DNA of 64,000 nucleotides from Pseudomonas fluorescens (GTDB lineage Bacteria > Pseudomonadota > Gammaproteobacteria > Pseudomonadales > Pseudomonadaceae). Location of the stretch: the NCBI RefSeq assembly GCF_902497745.1, contig NZ_CABVHJ010000011.1, positions 164,895 to 228,894 of the forward strand. The letters are read 5' to 3'. Within the stretch, counting starts at the first letter, position 1, and every line of letters begins with the position of its first letter. A program made the position numbers and the translations under genes. A model generated the notes under the pieces. It did not search any database. It was not told where the DNA came from and worked only from the letters and a program-made list of their open reading frames with translations. Of this stretch, positions 25,941 to 34,864 are shown in pieces.

Positions 25941-26582
25941 TCAGCCAAACAGTCCCGCCGCGATATTGATTGAAAATCCCAAAATAGCCGTGTTGAACAC
26001 AAACCCGATCAGTGATTGCGCCAAAACGATTTTACGAATGTCCCGAGTGGCCACGCCCACATCCGCTGTTTGCACCGCGACACCAATGGTGAACGAGAAG
26101 TACAAAAAGTCCCAATAGTTAGGCGTGGTCAACCCTTCGGCGAAGCGCAGCGCCGGTTCCTTGCCATCCCAGGTGTAATACAACCTCGCGTAGTGCACGC
26201 AGAAAATTACCCCGATCAGCAGCCACGAACCGATTACCGTCAGCGCGGTGAAACCGTAATGCATGAGTTTGCGCGTGGTTTCCAGATCCTTGCTGCCGGC
26301 CAGTTCGAAAGTGATGGTCGCCAGACTGGCCAGTGCGGCGATGCACACCACGAACAGTACCAGCCCGGCATTTTCGTCTTCGACTTCAGCGATGCGTTTG
26401 ACGTCCGGGGCCTTGGCACGCACGGTCAGCCAGAACATCAGGATCAGGTAGGTCCAGACACCGGCGTTCCAGCCGATGAGGATTTTGCTGACGATGGAAT
26501 CGGCGGGGGCCAATAGACCGGTAGCGAGGCCGAGGAGGGCGGCGGCGGAAAGGCGAGGGTGGGTGCGGGCGAGGAAGCGCAT
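25941..26582 (-). CDS. DUF1345 integral membrane protein
   Basis: A 213-residue inner-membrane protein with five to six hydrophobic segments. The FDxxYFSFTIGVAVQTADVGV segment, here YWDFLYFSFTIGVAVQTADV, and the closing FVFNTAILGFSINIAAGLFG are characteristic of the DUF1345 family. The YFSFT-G pattern resembles the pore loop region of small ion channels, but no function is established for the family. The gene stands alone, with a REP doublet on its upstream side between it and the RND transporter gene. Confidence 0.88.
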   Translation of the reverse strand: MRFLARTHPRLSAAALLGLATGLLAPADSIVSKILIGWNAGVWTYLILMFWLTVRAKAPDVKRIAEVEDENAGLVLFVVCIAALASLATITFELAGSKDLETTRKLMHYGFTALTVIGSWLLIGVIFCVHYARLYYTWDGKEPALRFAEGLTTPNYWDFLYFSFTIGVAVQTADVGVATRDIRKIVLAQSLIGFVFNTAILGFSINIAAGLFG

Positions 26583-26663
26583 GAGGACTCGATGGGCCAG
26601 GGTGGTTCAGACACCTTAGCCCAGCGATGGAGGATATGACCACAGGCTCGAGTTTACGAAGAT

Positions 26664-26758
26664 CCCTGTGGGAGCGAGCCTGCTCGCGAATGCGTCCGTA
26701 CATTCACCATTGATGTTGACTGACCGGACGCCTTCGCGAGCAGGCTCGCTCCCACAGT
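26664..26758. repeat. REP doublet
   Basis: Inverted pair of REP cores about 45 bases apart, placed between the end of the RND pump gene (26764) and the start region of the DUF1345 gene. Confidence 0.9.
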
Positions 26759-26763
26759 TTGGA

Positions 26764-29700
26764 TCAGTGGGGTTTGGTAAATCGTTGTACGAGCTTCATG
26801 ACGACGACGAAGAAGACGGGGACGAAGATGACTGCCAGCGTCGCAGTGATCATCCCGCCAATCACCCCGGTGCCGATGGCTTGTTGGCTTGCGGAACTGG
26901 CGCCAGTGGCAATGGCCAGTGGCACCACGCCGAGAATGAATGCCAGCGATGTCATCACGATCGGCCGCAAGCGCAAACGTGCAGCCTGCAGCGTTGCATC
27001 GATCAGGTCATGGCCTTCGTCATACAAGCTCTTGGCGAACTCGATGATCAGGATCGCATTCTTCGCCGACAGACCGATGATGGTAATCAGACCAACCTTG
27101 AAGAACACATCGTTGGGCATACCGCGTAACGTCACCGCCAACACTGCCCCAAGTACGCCCAGCGGCACCACCAGCAACACCGAAGTCGGAATCGACCAGC
27201 TCTCGTACAACGCCGCCAGACACAGGAACACCACCAATAGCGACAAACCGAGGAGGATTGGCGCCTGGTTGCCGGACAAGCGTTCCTGCAACGACAGGCC
27301 GGTCCATTCCTGGCCAAGACCTTTCGGCCCCTGCGCCACCAGACGTTCGATTTCCGCCATGGCCTCACCGGTACTGTGCCCCGGCGACGGTTCGCCGGAA
27401 ATCGCAATCGCCGGATAGCCGTTGTAACGGGTCAATTGCGCCGGGCCCTGAATCCAGTTGGCCTGCACGAACGCCGAGAGCGGCACCATGTGCCCGGTGT
27501 TGTTGCGTACATGCATTTTCAGCAGATCGGCGACCTGACTGCGTTGATCACCTTCGGCTTGCACGACAACGCGCTGCATGCGCCCCTGATTGGGGAAGTC
27601 GTTGATGTAGCTGGAACCCACCGCAGTGGACAGCACGTTGCCAATATCGGCAAACGAAACACCCAAGGCATTCGCCTGTTTGCGGTCAACGATCAATTGC
27701 ACTTGCGGCGCTTCGGCCAGCGCGCTTTCGCGCACGTTCATCAGCACCGGGCTTTTTTCGGCTGCTGCGAGCAGTTCGCTGCGCGCCTGCATCAACGTCG
27801 CGTGGCCAAGACCACCGCGATCTTGCAAACGGAACTCGAAACCGCTCGATGTGCCGAGGCCATCCACGGGCGGTGGCAGCACCGAGAACGCCATGGCGTC
27901 CTTGATCTCGCTCAGCGCAATGTTGGCGCGATCGGCAATCGAGCTGGCGGCATCATCGCTGCCACGCTGCGACCAGTCCTTCAGCGTCGAGAACGCCAAT
28001 GCTGCGTTCTGGCCGCTACCGGAGAAGCTGAAACCGAGAATCACTACACTGTCACTGATGCCCGGTTCGCCGGCGTTATGCGCCTCCAGCTGTTCAGCCA
28101 CGGCCACCGTACGATTCTTGGTGGCACCGGGCGGCAATTGAATGTCGGTGATGGTGTAACCCTGATCTTCCACGGGCAGAAACGAGGAGGGCAGGCGCGC
28201 GAAGCACAGCCCCAGCCCGACCAGCAACACGACGTAGATCAGCAGATAACGGCCGCTGCGTTTCAACGCATAGCCAACCCAGCCCTGATAACGATCGGTC
28301 AGGCGCTCGAAGCGGCGGTTGAACCAGCCGAAGAACCCGGACTTCTCGTGATGCTCGCCCTTGGCAATCGGTTTGAGCAGCGTCGCGCACAATGCCGGTG
28401 TGAGGGTCAGGGCGAGGAATGCCGAGAACAGAATCGACGTCGCCATCGACAGCGAGAACTGTTGATAAATCACCCCGACCGAGCCTTGCATGAACGCCAT
28501 CGGAATAAACACCGCGACCAGCACCAGGGTGATGCCGATGATTGCGCCGGTGATTTGCGTCATCGCTTTGCGCGTGGCTTCCTTGGGCGACAGGCCCTCG
28601 GTGGCCATGATCCGTTCGACGTTCTCCACCACCACGATGGCGTCGTCGACCAGAATACCGATGGCCAATACCATGCCGAACATGGTCAGCACGTTGATCG
28701 AGAAACCCAGCGCGAGCATGGTCGCGAACGTGCCCATCAGTGCCACCGGCACCACCAGCGTCGGGATCAGCGTGTAGCGCACGTTCTGCAGGAACAGGAA
28801 CATCACCGCAAACACCAGCAGCATCGCTTCGCCCAAGGTGTAAACCACTTTGGTAATCGAGACTTTGACGAACGGCGAGGTGTCGTACGGAATCTTGTAT
28901 TCCACGCCCGCCGGGAAGTAGCGCGCCAGCTCATCCATCTTCGCCCGCACCAGCGTCGCGGTGTTCAGCGCGTTGGCCCCCGGTGACAGCTGCACGCCGA
29001 CGGCAGTGGACGGCTTGCCATTGAGGCGCGTGCCGAACTGGTATTCCTGACTGCCGATTTCCACGCGAGCGACATCGCCGATACGCACGGTCGAGCCGTC
29101 GCGATTGGCCTTGAGGACAATGTCGGCGAACTCTTGCGGCGTCGACAACTGACCCTTCACCAGAATGGTCGCGGTGATTTCCTGGCTGGACGGATTGGGC
29201 AGATCGCCGATGCTGCCGGCGGAGACCTGAGCGTTCTGCGCCACGATGGCTTGATTGACGTCAGCCGGAGTCAGGTTGAACGCGATCAGCTTCTGCGGAT
29301 CGATCCAGATGCGCATGGCCCGTTCGGCGCCATACAACTGCGCCTTGCCGACGCCCTCCAGACGCTTGATCTCGTTCATCACGTTGCGCGCCAGATAATC
29401 ACTGAGCGCCACGTCATCGAGCTTGCCGTCACTGGAGGTCAGGGTGATTAGCAAGAGAAAACCGGACGAGACTTTTTCGACCTGCAAACCTTGCTGATTG
29501 ACTGCCTGCGGCAGACGCGACTCGACCACCTTGAGGCGGTTTTGCACGTCAACCTGCGCCAGTTCCGGGTTGGTGCCCGGTTGAAACGTGGCTTTGATCG
29601 TCGCGCTGCCGAGGCTGCTTTGCGATTCGAAATACAGCAAGTGATCGGCGCCGTTAAGCTCTTCCTCGATCAGGCTGACTACGCTTTCATCGACGGTCTG

Positions 29701-29862
29701 CGCCGAAGCGCCCGGGTACACAGCGTAGATTTCGATCTGCGGCGGGGCGACGTCGGGGTATTGCGCCACCGGCAACTGCGGGATGGCCAGCGCACCGGCC
29801 AACAGGATGAACAACGCGACGACCCAGGCAAACACCGGGCGGTCGATAAAGAACTGCGGCAT
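26764..29862 (-). CDS. RND multidrug efflux permease (HAE1 family)
   Basis: A 1032-residue inner-membrane proton antiporter of the AcrB/MexB class. MPQFFIDRPVFAWVVALFILLAGALA is the family N-terminus. The proton-relay pair of aspartates is intact in helix 4 (GILVDDAIVVVENVERIM), and the twelve-helix, two-large-loop layout and length are standard. It pumps hydrophobic drugs, solvents or dyes from the periplasm with the adaptor encoded just upstream (15-base gap). No outer-membrane channel gene is present, so it must borrow one such as OprM. The gene order (adaptor, pump, and a divergent two-component system) resembles PA1435-PA1438 of P. aeruginosa as I remember it. Substrates are unknown. Confidence 0.94.
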   Translation of the reverse strand: MPQFFIDRPVFAWVVALFILLAGALAIPQLPVAQYPDVAPPQIEIYAVYPGASAQTVDESVVSLIEEELNGADHLLYFESQSSLGSATIKATFQPGTNPELAQVDVQNRLKVVESRLPQAVNQQGLQVEKVSSGFLLLITLTSSDGKLDDVALSDYLARNVMNEIKRLEGVGKAQLYGAERAMRIWIDPQKLIAFNLTPADVNQAIVAQNAQVSAGSIGDLPNPSSQEITATILVKGQLSTPQEFADIVLKANRDGSTVRIGDVARVEIGSQEYQFGTRLNGKPSTAVGVQLSPGANALNTATLVRAKMDELARYFPAGVEYKIPYDTSPFVKVSITKVVYTLGEAMLLVFAVMFLFLQNVRYTLIPTLVVPVALMGTFATMLALGFSINVLTMFGMVLAIGILVDDAIVVVENVERIMATEGLSPKEATRKAMTQITGAIIGITLVLVAVFIPMAFMQGSVGVIYQQFSLSMATSILFSAFLALTLTPALCATLLKPIAKGEHHEKSGFFGWFNRRFERLTDRYQGWVGYALKRSGRYLLIYVVLLVGLGLCFARLPSSFLPVEDQGYTITDIQLPPGATKNRTVAVAEQLEAHNAGEPGISDSVVILGFSFSGSGQNAALAFSTLKDWSQRGSDDAASSIADRANIALSEIKDAMAFSVLPPPVDGLGTSSGFEFRLQDRGGLGHATLMQARSELLAAAEKSPVLMNVRESALAEAPQVQLIVDRKQANALGVSFADIGNVLSTAVGSSYINDFPNQGRMQRVVVQAEGDQRSQVADLLKMHVRNNTGHMVPLSAFVQANWIQGPAQLTRYNGYPAIAISGEPSPGHSTGEAMAEIERLVAQGPKGLGQEWTGLSLQERLSGNQAPILLGLSLLVVFLCLAALYESWSIPTSVLLVVPLGVLGAVLAVTLRGMPNDVFFKVGLITIIGLSAKNAILIIEFAKSLYDEGHDLIDATLQAARLRLRPIVMTSLAFILGVVPLAIATGASSASQQAIGTGVIGGMITATLAVIFVPVFFVVVMKLVQRFTKPH

Positions 29863-29877
29863 AGAAAAGCGTCCTGC

Positions 29878-31035
29878 TTACTGACCAGAGGTCTGGGCAA
29901 GTGGAAGAGGGGTGTCGTCGATCTGCACGGTTTCGCCGGGACGGGCATGTTGCAGCCCTTCGATGACGATGCGGTCGCCGGGCTTGAGGCCGCCGGTGAC
30001 GATCCAGCGATTGTTCTGCACTGCGCCGAGTTGTACCGGTTGCTCGGCGACGCGCATTTGTTCGTCGACGGTCAGCACCTGAGCAATACCGGCGCTGTCA
30101 CGCTGCACGGCGCGTTGCGGCACGGTAATGCCGTTCTGGATGGTGGCCTGCTCCAGACGCACGCGGATGAAACTGCCGGGCAGCAAGTCGAGATCCGGGT
30201 TGGGGAATTCGCTGCGCAGGATGATCTGGCCAGTGCCCGGGTCGACAGTGATGTCGCTGAAGAGCAATTTGCCCGGCAGCGGATACAGGCTGCCGTCATC
30301 CTGAATCAGTGTGGCTTTGACCTGATCCTGGCCGACTTCCTGCAACTGCCCGGAGCGGAACGCGCGGCGCAATTCATTGAGTTCACGGGTCGACTGAGTG
30401 AGGTCGGCGTGAATTGGATTTAGCTGTTGAATCAGTGCCAGCGGCGTGGTTTCGTTTTGCCCGACCAGTGCGCCTTCGGTGACCAGTGCACGACCGACAC
30501 GGCCGGAAATCGGCGCGGTGACGGTGGCATAACCCAGATTCAGTTTCGCCCGTTCGACGGCCGCCTTGTTGGCTGCAACGTCAGCGGCGGTCTGTCGGGC
30601 ATTGGCGCGGGCGTTGTCGTAGTCCTGAGCGCTGATGGCCTTGTCGCCGATCAACTGGGCGTAACGCTGCTCCTGCAGTTTCGCCTGGAAGGCATTGGCT
30701 TCGGCCTTGCGCAGCGCGGCTTCGGCGCTGTCGAGGTCAGCCTTGAACGGTGCCGGGTCGATGCGAAACAGCACGTCGCCCTTTTTCACGTCGCTGCCTT
30801 CGCGGAAGGTGCGCTGCAAGACCACACCGGCCACCCGTGCCCGTACTTCGGCAATCCGTGGCGCGGCGATGCGGCCGCTGAGTTCGCTGCTGATCGTCAG
30901 GGGATGCGCTTCGATCGTCTCGATGCGCACCGTGGCCGGTGGCGTCTGATCCTCTGCCTTCGAGGACGAATCACAGGCGCTCAGCGTCAGCGCCATCGCG
31001 ATCAGGCCGAGCCCGGCCAGCAGTTTGTTCGACAT
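29878..31035 (-). CDS. RND efflux periplasmic adaptor lipoprotein
   Basis: A 385-residue membrane-fusion protein. ATG at 31035 (MSNKLLAGLGLIAMALTLSAC) follows GGGGG at a six-base spacing; a TTG six bases earlier is less likely. The lipobox LSAC puts the lipidated cysteine at residue 21. The lipoyl/hairpin region (RVAGVVLQRTFREGSDVKKGDVLFRIDPAPF), the coiled-coil hairpin (KLQEQRYAQLIGDKAISAQDYDNA) and the NLGYATVTAPISGRVGRA strand are typical of AcrA/MexA. It links the RND pump encoded directly downstream to an outer-membrane channel. It is divergent from the response regulator at 31302, which probably controls this operon. Confidence 0.94.
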   Translation of the reverse strand: MSNKLLAGLGLIAMALTLSACDSSSKAEDQTPPATVRIETIEAHPLTISSELSGRIAAPRIAEVRARVAGVVLQRTFREGSDVKKGDVLFRIDPAPFKADLDSAEAALRKAEANAFQAKLQEQRYAQLIGDKAISAQDYDNARANARQTAADVAANKAAVERAKLNLGYATVTAPISGRVGRALVTEGALVGQNETTPLALIQQLNPIHADLTQSTRELNELRRAFRSGQLQEVGQDQVKATLIQDDGSLYPLPGKLLFSDITVDPGTGQIILRSEFPNPDLDLLPGSFIRVRLEQATIQNGITVPQRAVQRDSAGIAQVLTVDEQMRVAEQPVQLGAVQNNRWIVTGGLKPGDRIVIEGLQHARPGETVQIDDTPLPLAQTSGQ

Positions 31036-31193
31036 GTACAACCCCCAATATTGATGCCCGCATCCTACGGGCAGACGCCGAGATTAGCGGTGAAGCTTTG
31101 TAGGCGCTGTGTGAAATTGTGTAAGGGTTTTGCTCAGGGATGGGCGAGGGCGTATATCCTTCAGGTCTTGAAATTTATTGCGACAGATAGATA

Positions 31194-31266
31194 GCTTTCG
31201 CGAGCAGGCTCGCTCCCACAGGGGATCGCATTCCAAGTGTGGGAGCGAGCCTGCTCGCGAATGGGC
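31194..31266. repeat. REP doublet in the efflux / two-component intergenic region
   Basis: Inverted REP pair only 35 bases before the response regulator start codon, so it is likely transcribed in that gene's 5' leader and would fold into a large hairpin there. This placement is unusual, since REPs more often sit at 3' ends. Confidence 0.9.
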
Positions 31267-31301
31267 CTTATCGGTCGCCACAGCACTTTCTGGATCACCC
31301 C

Positions 31302-32003
31302 ATGCCCAACATCCTCCTGGTCGAAGACGACACCGCCCTCGCCGAACTGATTTCCAGCTACCTGGAGCGCAACGGTTATTCCGTCAGCGTGATCGGCCGT
31401 GGCGACCACGTGCGCGAGCGGGCACGGGTCAATCCGCCGGATCTGGTGATTCTCGACCTGATGCTGCCGGGCCTCGACGGGCTGCAAGTCTGTCGTTTGC
31501 TGCGCGCCGATTCGGCGACGTTGCCGATCCTGATGCTGACGGCCCGCGATGACAGCCACGATCAAGTACTGGGCCTGGAAATGGGCGCTGACGATTACGT
31601 CACCAAACCGTGCGAGCCTCGGGTCTTGCTGGCGCGGGTACGCACGCTGTTGCGCCGCAGCAGCCTCGGTGAACCGCTGACCGCCAATGACCGCATCCTC
31701 ATGGGCAATCTGTGCATCGACCTGTCCGAGCGCACCGTCACCTGGCGCGATCAACCGGTCGAGCTGTCCAGCGGCGAATACAACCTGCTCGTGGTGCTGG
31801 CTCGCCATGCCGGCGAAGTATTGAGCCGCGACCAGATCCTGCAACGCCTGCGTGGTATCGAATTCAACGGCACCGACCGCTCGGTGGACGTGGCGATTTC
31901 CAAGCTGCGTCGCAAGTTCGACGACCACGCCGGCGAGGCGCGAAAGATCAAGACCGTGTGGGGCAAGGGCTATCTGTTCAGCCGTTCCGAGTGGGAATGC
32001 TGA
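31302..32003 (+). CDS. OmpR-family response regulator (RstA-like)
   Basis: A 233-residue regulator, ATG 31302 (MPNILLVEDDTALAELISSY). The receiver domain has the acidic pocket at Asp9/Asp10, the phosphorylated Asp52 (LVILDLMLPGLDG), Thr80 and Lys102. The C-terminal winged helix (YNLLVVLARHAGEVLSRDQILQRL, DVAISKLRRKF, GKGYLFS) binds DNA. The ribosome-binding site is weak and a REP hairpin lies just upstream, so translation may be modest. It is followed after four bases by its sensor kinase and is divergent from the RND efflux operon, its probable target. Confidence 0.93.
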   Translation: MPNILLVEDDTALAELISSYLERNGYSVSVIGRGDHVRERARVNPPDLVILDLMLPGLDGLQVCRLLRADSATLPILMLTARDDSHDQVLGLEMGADDYVTKPCEPRVLLARVRTLLRRSSLGEPLTANDRILMGNLCIDLSERTVTWRDQPVELSSGEYNLLVVLARHAGEVLSRDQILQRLRGIEFNGTDRSVDVAISKLRRKFDDHAGEARKIKTVWGKGYLFSRSEWEC

Positions 32004-32007
32004 GCTG

Positions 32008-33309
32008 ATGTTTCGCATCCTGTTTCGCCTGTATCTGGTGACGATCATCTCCTACAGCGCGGCGATCTATCTGGTGCCGGATCTGGTGGTCATGGCGTTC
32101 AGGGATCGCTTCGTCACCTATAACCTCGACTATTCGCGCGGTTTGCAATCGCTGATCACCCGCCAGTTTCATGCGGTGCCCCATGAGCAGTGGCCGGCGC
32201 TGGCGGCGTCGATGGACAAGGATTTCCAGCCACTGCACATCGTCCTGGCGCGGATCGACAATGCCGAGTTCACCGCGATCGAGCAGGAGCGCCTGCGCCG
32301 TGGGGAAAACGTTGTGCGCATTGGCGATTGGGGCTGGCGTACCCTGGCGGTGACGCCGCTGGATGACACCACCGCGGTGCAAATGGTCGTGCCGCCGGAC
32401 CCGATGGACGTCAATCTGTTGTACTGGAGCATCAACGTGCTGATCGGCGCGACGTTGCTGGCCTGCCTGTTGATGTGGCTGCGCCCGCACTGGCGCGATC
32501 TGGAGCGCCTCAAAGGCACCGCCGAACGTTTCGGTAAAGGCCATTTGAGCGAACGCACGAAGATTGCCCAGAGTTCCAACATCGGCAGTCTCGCCAATGT
32601 CTTCGACACCATGGCCGGCGATATCGAAAACCTGCTCAACCAACAACGCGATTTGCTCAACGCCGTGTCCCATGAACTGCGCACGCCGTTGACGCGTCTG
32701 GACTTTGGCCTGGCGCTGGCTCTGTCCGATGACTTGCCGACCGCCAGCCGCGAGCGTTTGCTGGGCCTGGTCGCGCACATTCGCGAGCTGGATGAGTTGG
32801 TGCTGGAGTTGCTCTCTTACAGCCGTTTGCAGAATCCGGCGCAACTGCCGGAGCAGGTCGAGGTGTCGCTGGATGAGTTTATCGACAGCATTCTGGGCAG
32901 TGTCGATGAAGAACTGGAATCACCGGAAATCGTCATCGACGTATTGCTGCACGGTCAGCTCGAGCGCTTCTCGCTTGATCCACGCCTGACCGCACGGGCG
33001 ATCCAGAATCTGCTGCGCAACGCCATGCGCTATTGCGAAAAGCGCATTCAGATTGGCGTGCAGGTCAATGGCGAGGGCTGTGAGATCTGGGTCGATGATG
33101 ACGGCATCGGTATTCCCGATGATGAGCGCGAGCGGATTTTCGAGCCGTTCTATCGGCTCGATCGCAGTCGGGATCGGGCTACGGGTGGGTTTGGTCTTGG
33201 TCTGGCGATCAGCCGTCGGGCACTGGAAGCGCAGGGTGGTACGTTGACTGTAGAGTCTTCGCCGCTGGGCGGGGCACGGTTCCGGTTGTGGTTGCCCACC
33301 ACTGTCTAG
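32008..33309 (+). CDS. Sensor histidine kinase (RstB-like)
   Basis: A 433-residue inner-membrane kinase starting MFRILFRLYLVTIISYSAAI. Two hydrophobic segments (about 5-25 and 138-158) bracket a periplasmic sensor of roughly 110 residues. Then come a HAMP domain, the dimerisation helix with the phosphorylated His222 in NAVSHELRTPLTRL, and an ATPase domain with N box (NLLRNAMRYC), G1 (VDDDGIGIPDDER) and G2 (GGFGLGLAIS) motifs. It phosphorylates the response regulator encoded four bases upstream. The signal is unknown; the link to efflux suggests an envelope or toxicant signal. Confidence 0.93.
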   Translation: MFRILFRLYLVTIISYSAAIYLVPDLVVMAFRDRFVTYNLDYSRGLQSLITRQFHAVPHEQWPALAASMDKDFQPLHIVLARIDNAEFTAIEQERLRRGENVVRIGDWGWRTLAVTPLDDTTAVQMVVPPDPMDVNLLYWSINVLIGATLLACLLMWLRPHWRDLERLKGTAERFGKGHLSERTKIAQSSNIGSLANVFDTMAGDIENLLNQQRDLLNAVSHELRTPLTRLDFGLALALSDDLPTASRERLLGLVAHIRELDELVLELLSYSRLQNPAQLPEQVEVSLDEFIDSILGSVDEELESPEIVIDVLLHGQLERFSLDPRLTARAIQNLLRNAMRYCEKRIQIGVQVNGEGCEIWVDDDGIGIPDDERERIFEPFYRLDRSRDRATGGFGLGLAISRRALEAQGGTLTVESSPLGGARFRLWLPTTV

Positions 33310-33331
33310 CCTGCGAAGAACTCCATGTAGT

Positions 33332-33416
33332 AGTGAGCCTGCTCGCGAAAGCGTCGAGTCAGTCAATGCATACTTGGCTGACATACCGCCTTCGCGAGCA
33401 GGCTCGCTCCCACAGG
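33332..33416. repeat. REP doublet, left half decayed
   Basis: The right half is a full REP core; the left half (GTGAGCCTGCTCGCGAAAGCG) has lost part of the usual GTGGGAGCGAGC end. It lies between the convergent sensor kinase and nicotinamidase genes. Confidence 0.85.
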
Positions 33417-33429
33417 TGGCCGGGATTGT

Positions 33430-34056
33430 TCAGACCAGTTCTGTGGATTGAATCAACCCAACCCCGGCACTTTGCATCCGCTCAATCGCTGCCGCCAGTG
33501 ATCCATTCATATCGATCGCCCGGCACGCATCCAGCACCACATAAGCCTTGAATCCCGCCGCCCGTGCATCCAGCGCCGAAAACATCACGCAGAAATCCAG
33601 CGCCAGCCCCACCATGTAGACCGTATCGATCCCGCGCTCTTTCAGGTAGCCGGACAGCCCCGTGGTGGTGCGACGATCGGCTTCCAGAAAGGCCGAATAG
33701 CTGTCGATATCAGGATTGCAGCCCTTGCGAATGATCAACTGGGCATGAGGCAAGTCGAGTCCCCGGTGAAACTCGGCCCCTTCTGTCGATTGCACACAGT
33801 GGTCGGGCCAGAGTGTCTGCTCGCCGTAAGGCAACTGAATGACATCGTAGGGCTGGTGACCGGGATGACTCGAAGCAAAGGATGCGTGACCGGTCGGGTG
33901 CCAGTCCTGGGCAATGACCACCTGCGTGAACTGGCGGGCGAGCTGGTTGATCAGCGGCACAATCAGGTCACCTTCCGGTACTGCCAATTGGCCGCCGGGG
34001 GTGAAGTCGTTTTGAACGTCGATAACCAGTAAGGCAGATCGGGATGAATCAGGCAT
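33430..34056 (-). CDS. pncA: Nicotinamidase
   Basis: A 208-residue isochorismatase-fold amidase starting MPDSSRSALLVIDVQNDFTP. The catalytic triad is visible: Asp13 in VIDVQNDF, the Lys of IIRKGCNPD, and the Cys in MVGLALDFCV. The metal site DWHPTGHASF (Asp-His-His) is intact, and the length is normal. It converts nicotinamide to nicotinate in NAD salvage; it would also activate pyrazinamide. It is a single gene, without the pncB or NAD-synthase neighbours often found in Pseudomonas. One small difference is LALDFCV, where most relatives have GLATDYCV, which should not affect activity. Confidence 0.93.
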   Translation of the reverse strand: MPDSSRSALLVIDVQNDFTPGGQLAVPEGDLIVPLINQLARQFTQVVIAQDWHPTGHASFASSHPGHQPYDVIQLPYGEQTLWPDHCVQSTEGAEFHRGLDLPHAQLIIRKGCNPDIDSYSAFLEADRRTTTGLSGYLKERGIDTVYMVGLALDFCVMFSALDARAAGFKAYVVLDACRAIDMNGSLAAAIERMQSAGVGLIQSTELV

Positions 34057-34102
34057 ATTGGAGTCGTCCTTGGAAGAATACTGGCTCAGCATAGTGCAGG
34101 AT

Positions 34103-34864
34103 CTAGCCGGTGATTAAGCGGCTTTTCAACAGTTTCGCCTTGTCTTCCAGTGCTAGCGCGGCGTCGTGTCCGATCAGCATCCACGCATGTTCACGCTCGG
34201 TCCAATAGACCACATTCATCTCACGCCGACGCTCATGGGCCAACGGCTGACTGCCGCTGTTCGAGCGGGTCACACACAGCGCCAATGGTCCACGCTTCGC
34301 ATCCAGATAAACGATCTGCGCAATGGGCACGCCGTCGTACTCAAGCATTTGTGCCCGTTTGAATTCGGCACCCGGCAGCTTCAAAGTCGCTGGCGAAAGG
34401 TTCAGGCCAAGGCGTGCATCAATCGTGCGTAGTTGCGCGCGCTGCGCGGCTTCGTCGGTGGGCAGATGATCGAGCGTCTGCGGCACGTACAGGGCCATGT
34501 AATCGCCCACCAATGCGCGCCAGTTGTTCGATTGCGCGGCGTGCCAGCCGAGGAATAAGCGGTCGGCCAACACGCCACCCGCTAACAGCGCAGCGGCGGC
34601 GCCACCGATAAACCAGCGTCGGTTGAAGCCCGGACGCTGCGGCGATGGAATGGCATCCAGCCGCGCTTGCAGGCGATCCAGCGGCGCCTGTTGCGCCAGT
34701 TCGTCATAAGCCTTCTTGTACGGTAGATTGCTGCGGCCGAGCCATTGCACGCGCAGACTGAGCAACGAGTCCTCGGCAATGGCGCTGTCGAGTTGATGGC
34801 GATATTCCTGCTCGAGTTCTCCGTCGAGGTAGGCGACCAGTTGCTCATCCGAAGGTGTGTTCAT
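34103..34864 (-). CDS. Anti-sigma factor, membrane-anchored
   Basis: A 253-residue protein starting MNTPSDEQLVAYLDGELEQE, the usual opening of an anti-sigma domain (about 1-75), though without the Cys pair of the zinc-binding type. One transmembrane helix is at about residues 85-102 (WFIGGAAAALLAGGVLA) after Arg-Arg, and the remaining 150 residues are periplasmic. It is thought to hold the ECF sigma factor, with which its start codon overlaps by the ATGA arrangement, at the membrane until a periplasmic signal releases it. The C-terminal sensor has no recognisable ligand. Confidence 0.85.
   Translation of the reverse strand: MNTPSDEQLVAYLDGELEQEYRHQLDSAIAEDSLLSLRVQWLGRSNLPYKKAYDELAQQAPLDRLQARLDAIPSPQRPGFNRRWFIGGAAAALLAGGVLADRLFLGWHAAQSNNWRALVGDYMALYVPQTLDHLPTDEAAQRAQLRTIDARLGLNLSPATLKLPGAEFKRAQMLEYDGVPIAQIVYLDAKRGPLALCVTRSNSGSQPLAHERRREMNVVYWTEREHAWMLIGHDAALALEDKAKLLKSRLITG

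Noticed and set aside
27376..28986. A 536-codon open frame opposite the RND pump gene
   Set aside because: It is antisense to a strongly conserved gene, rich in Arg, Gln and His as expected of a shadow frame in GC-rich DNA, and has no recognisable domain.
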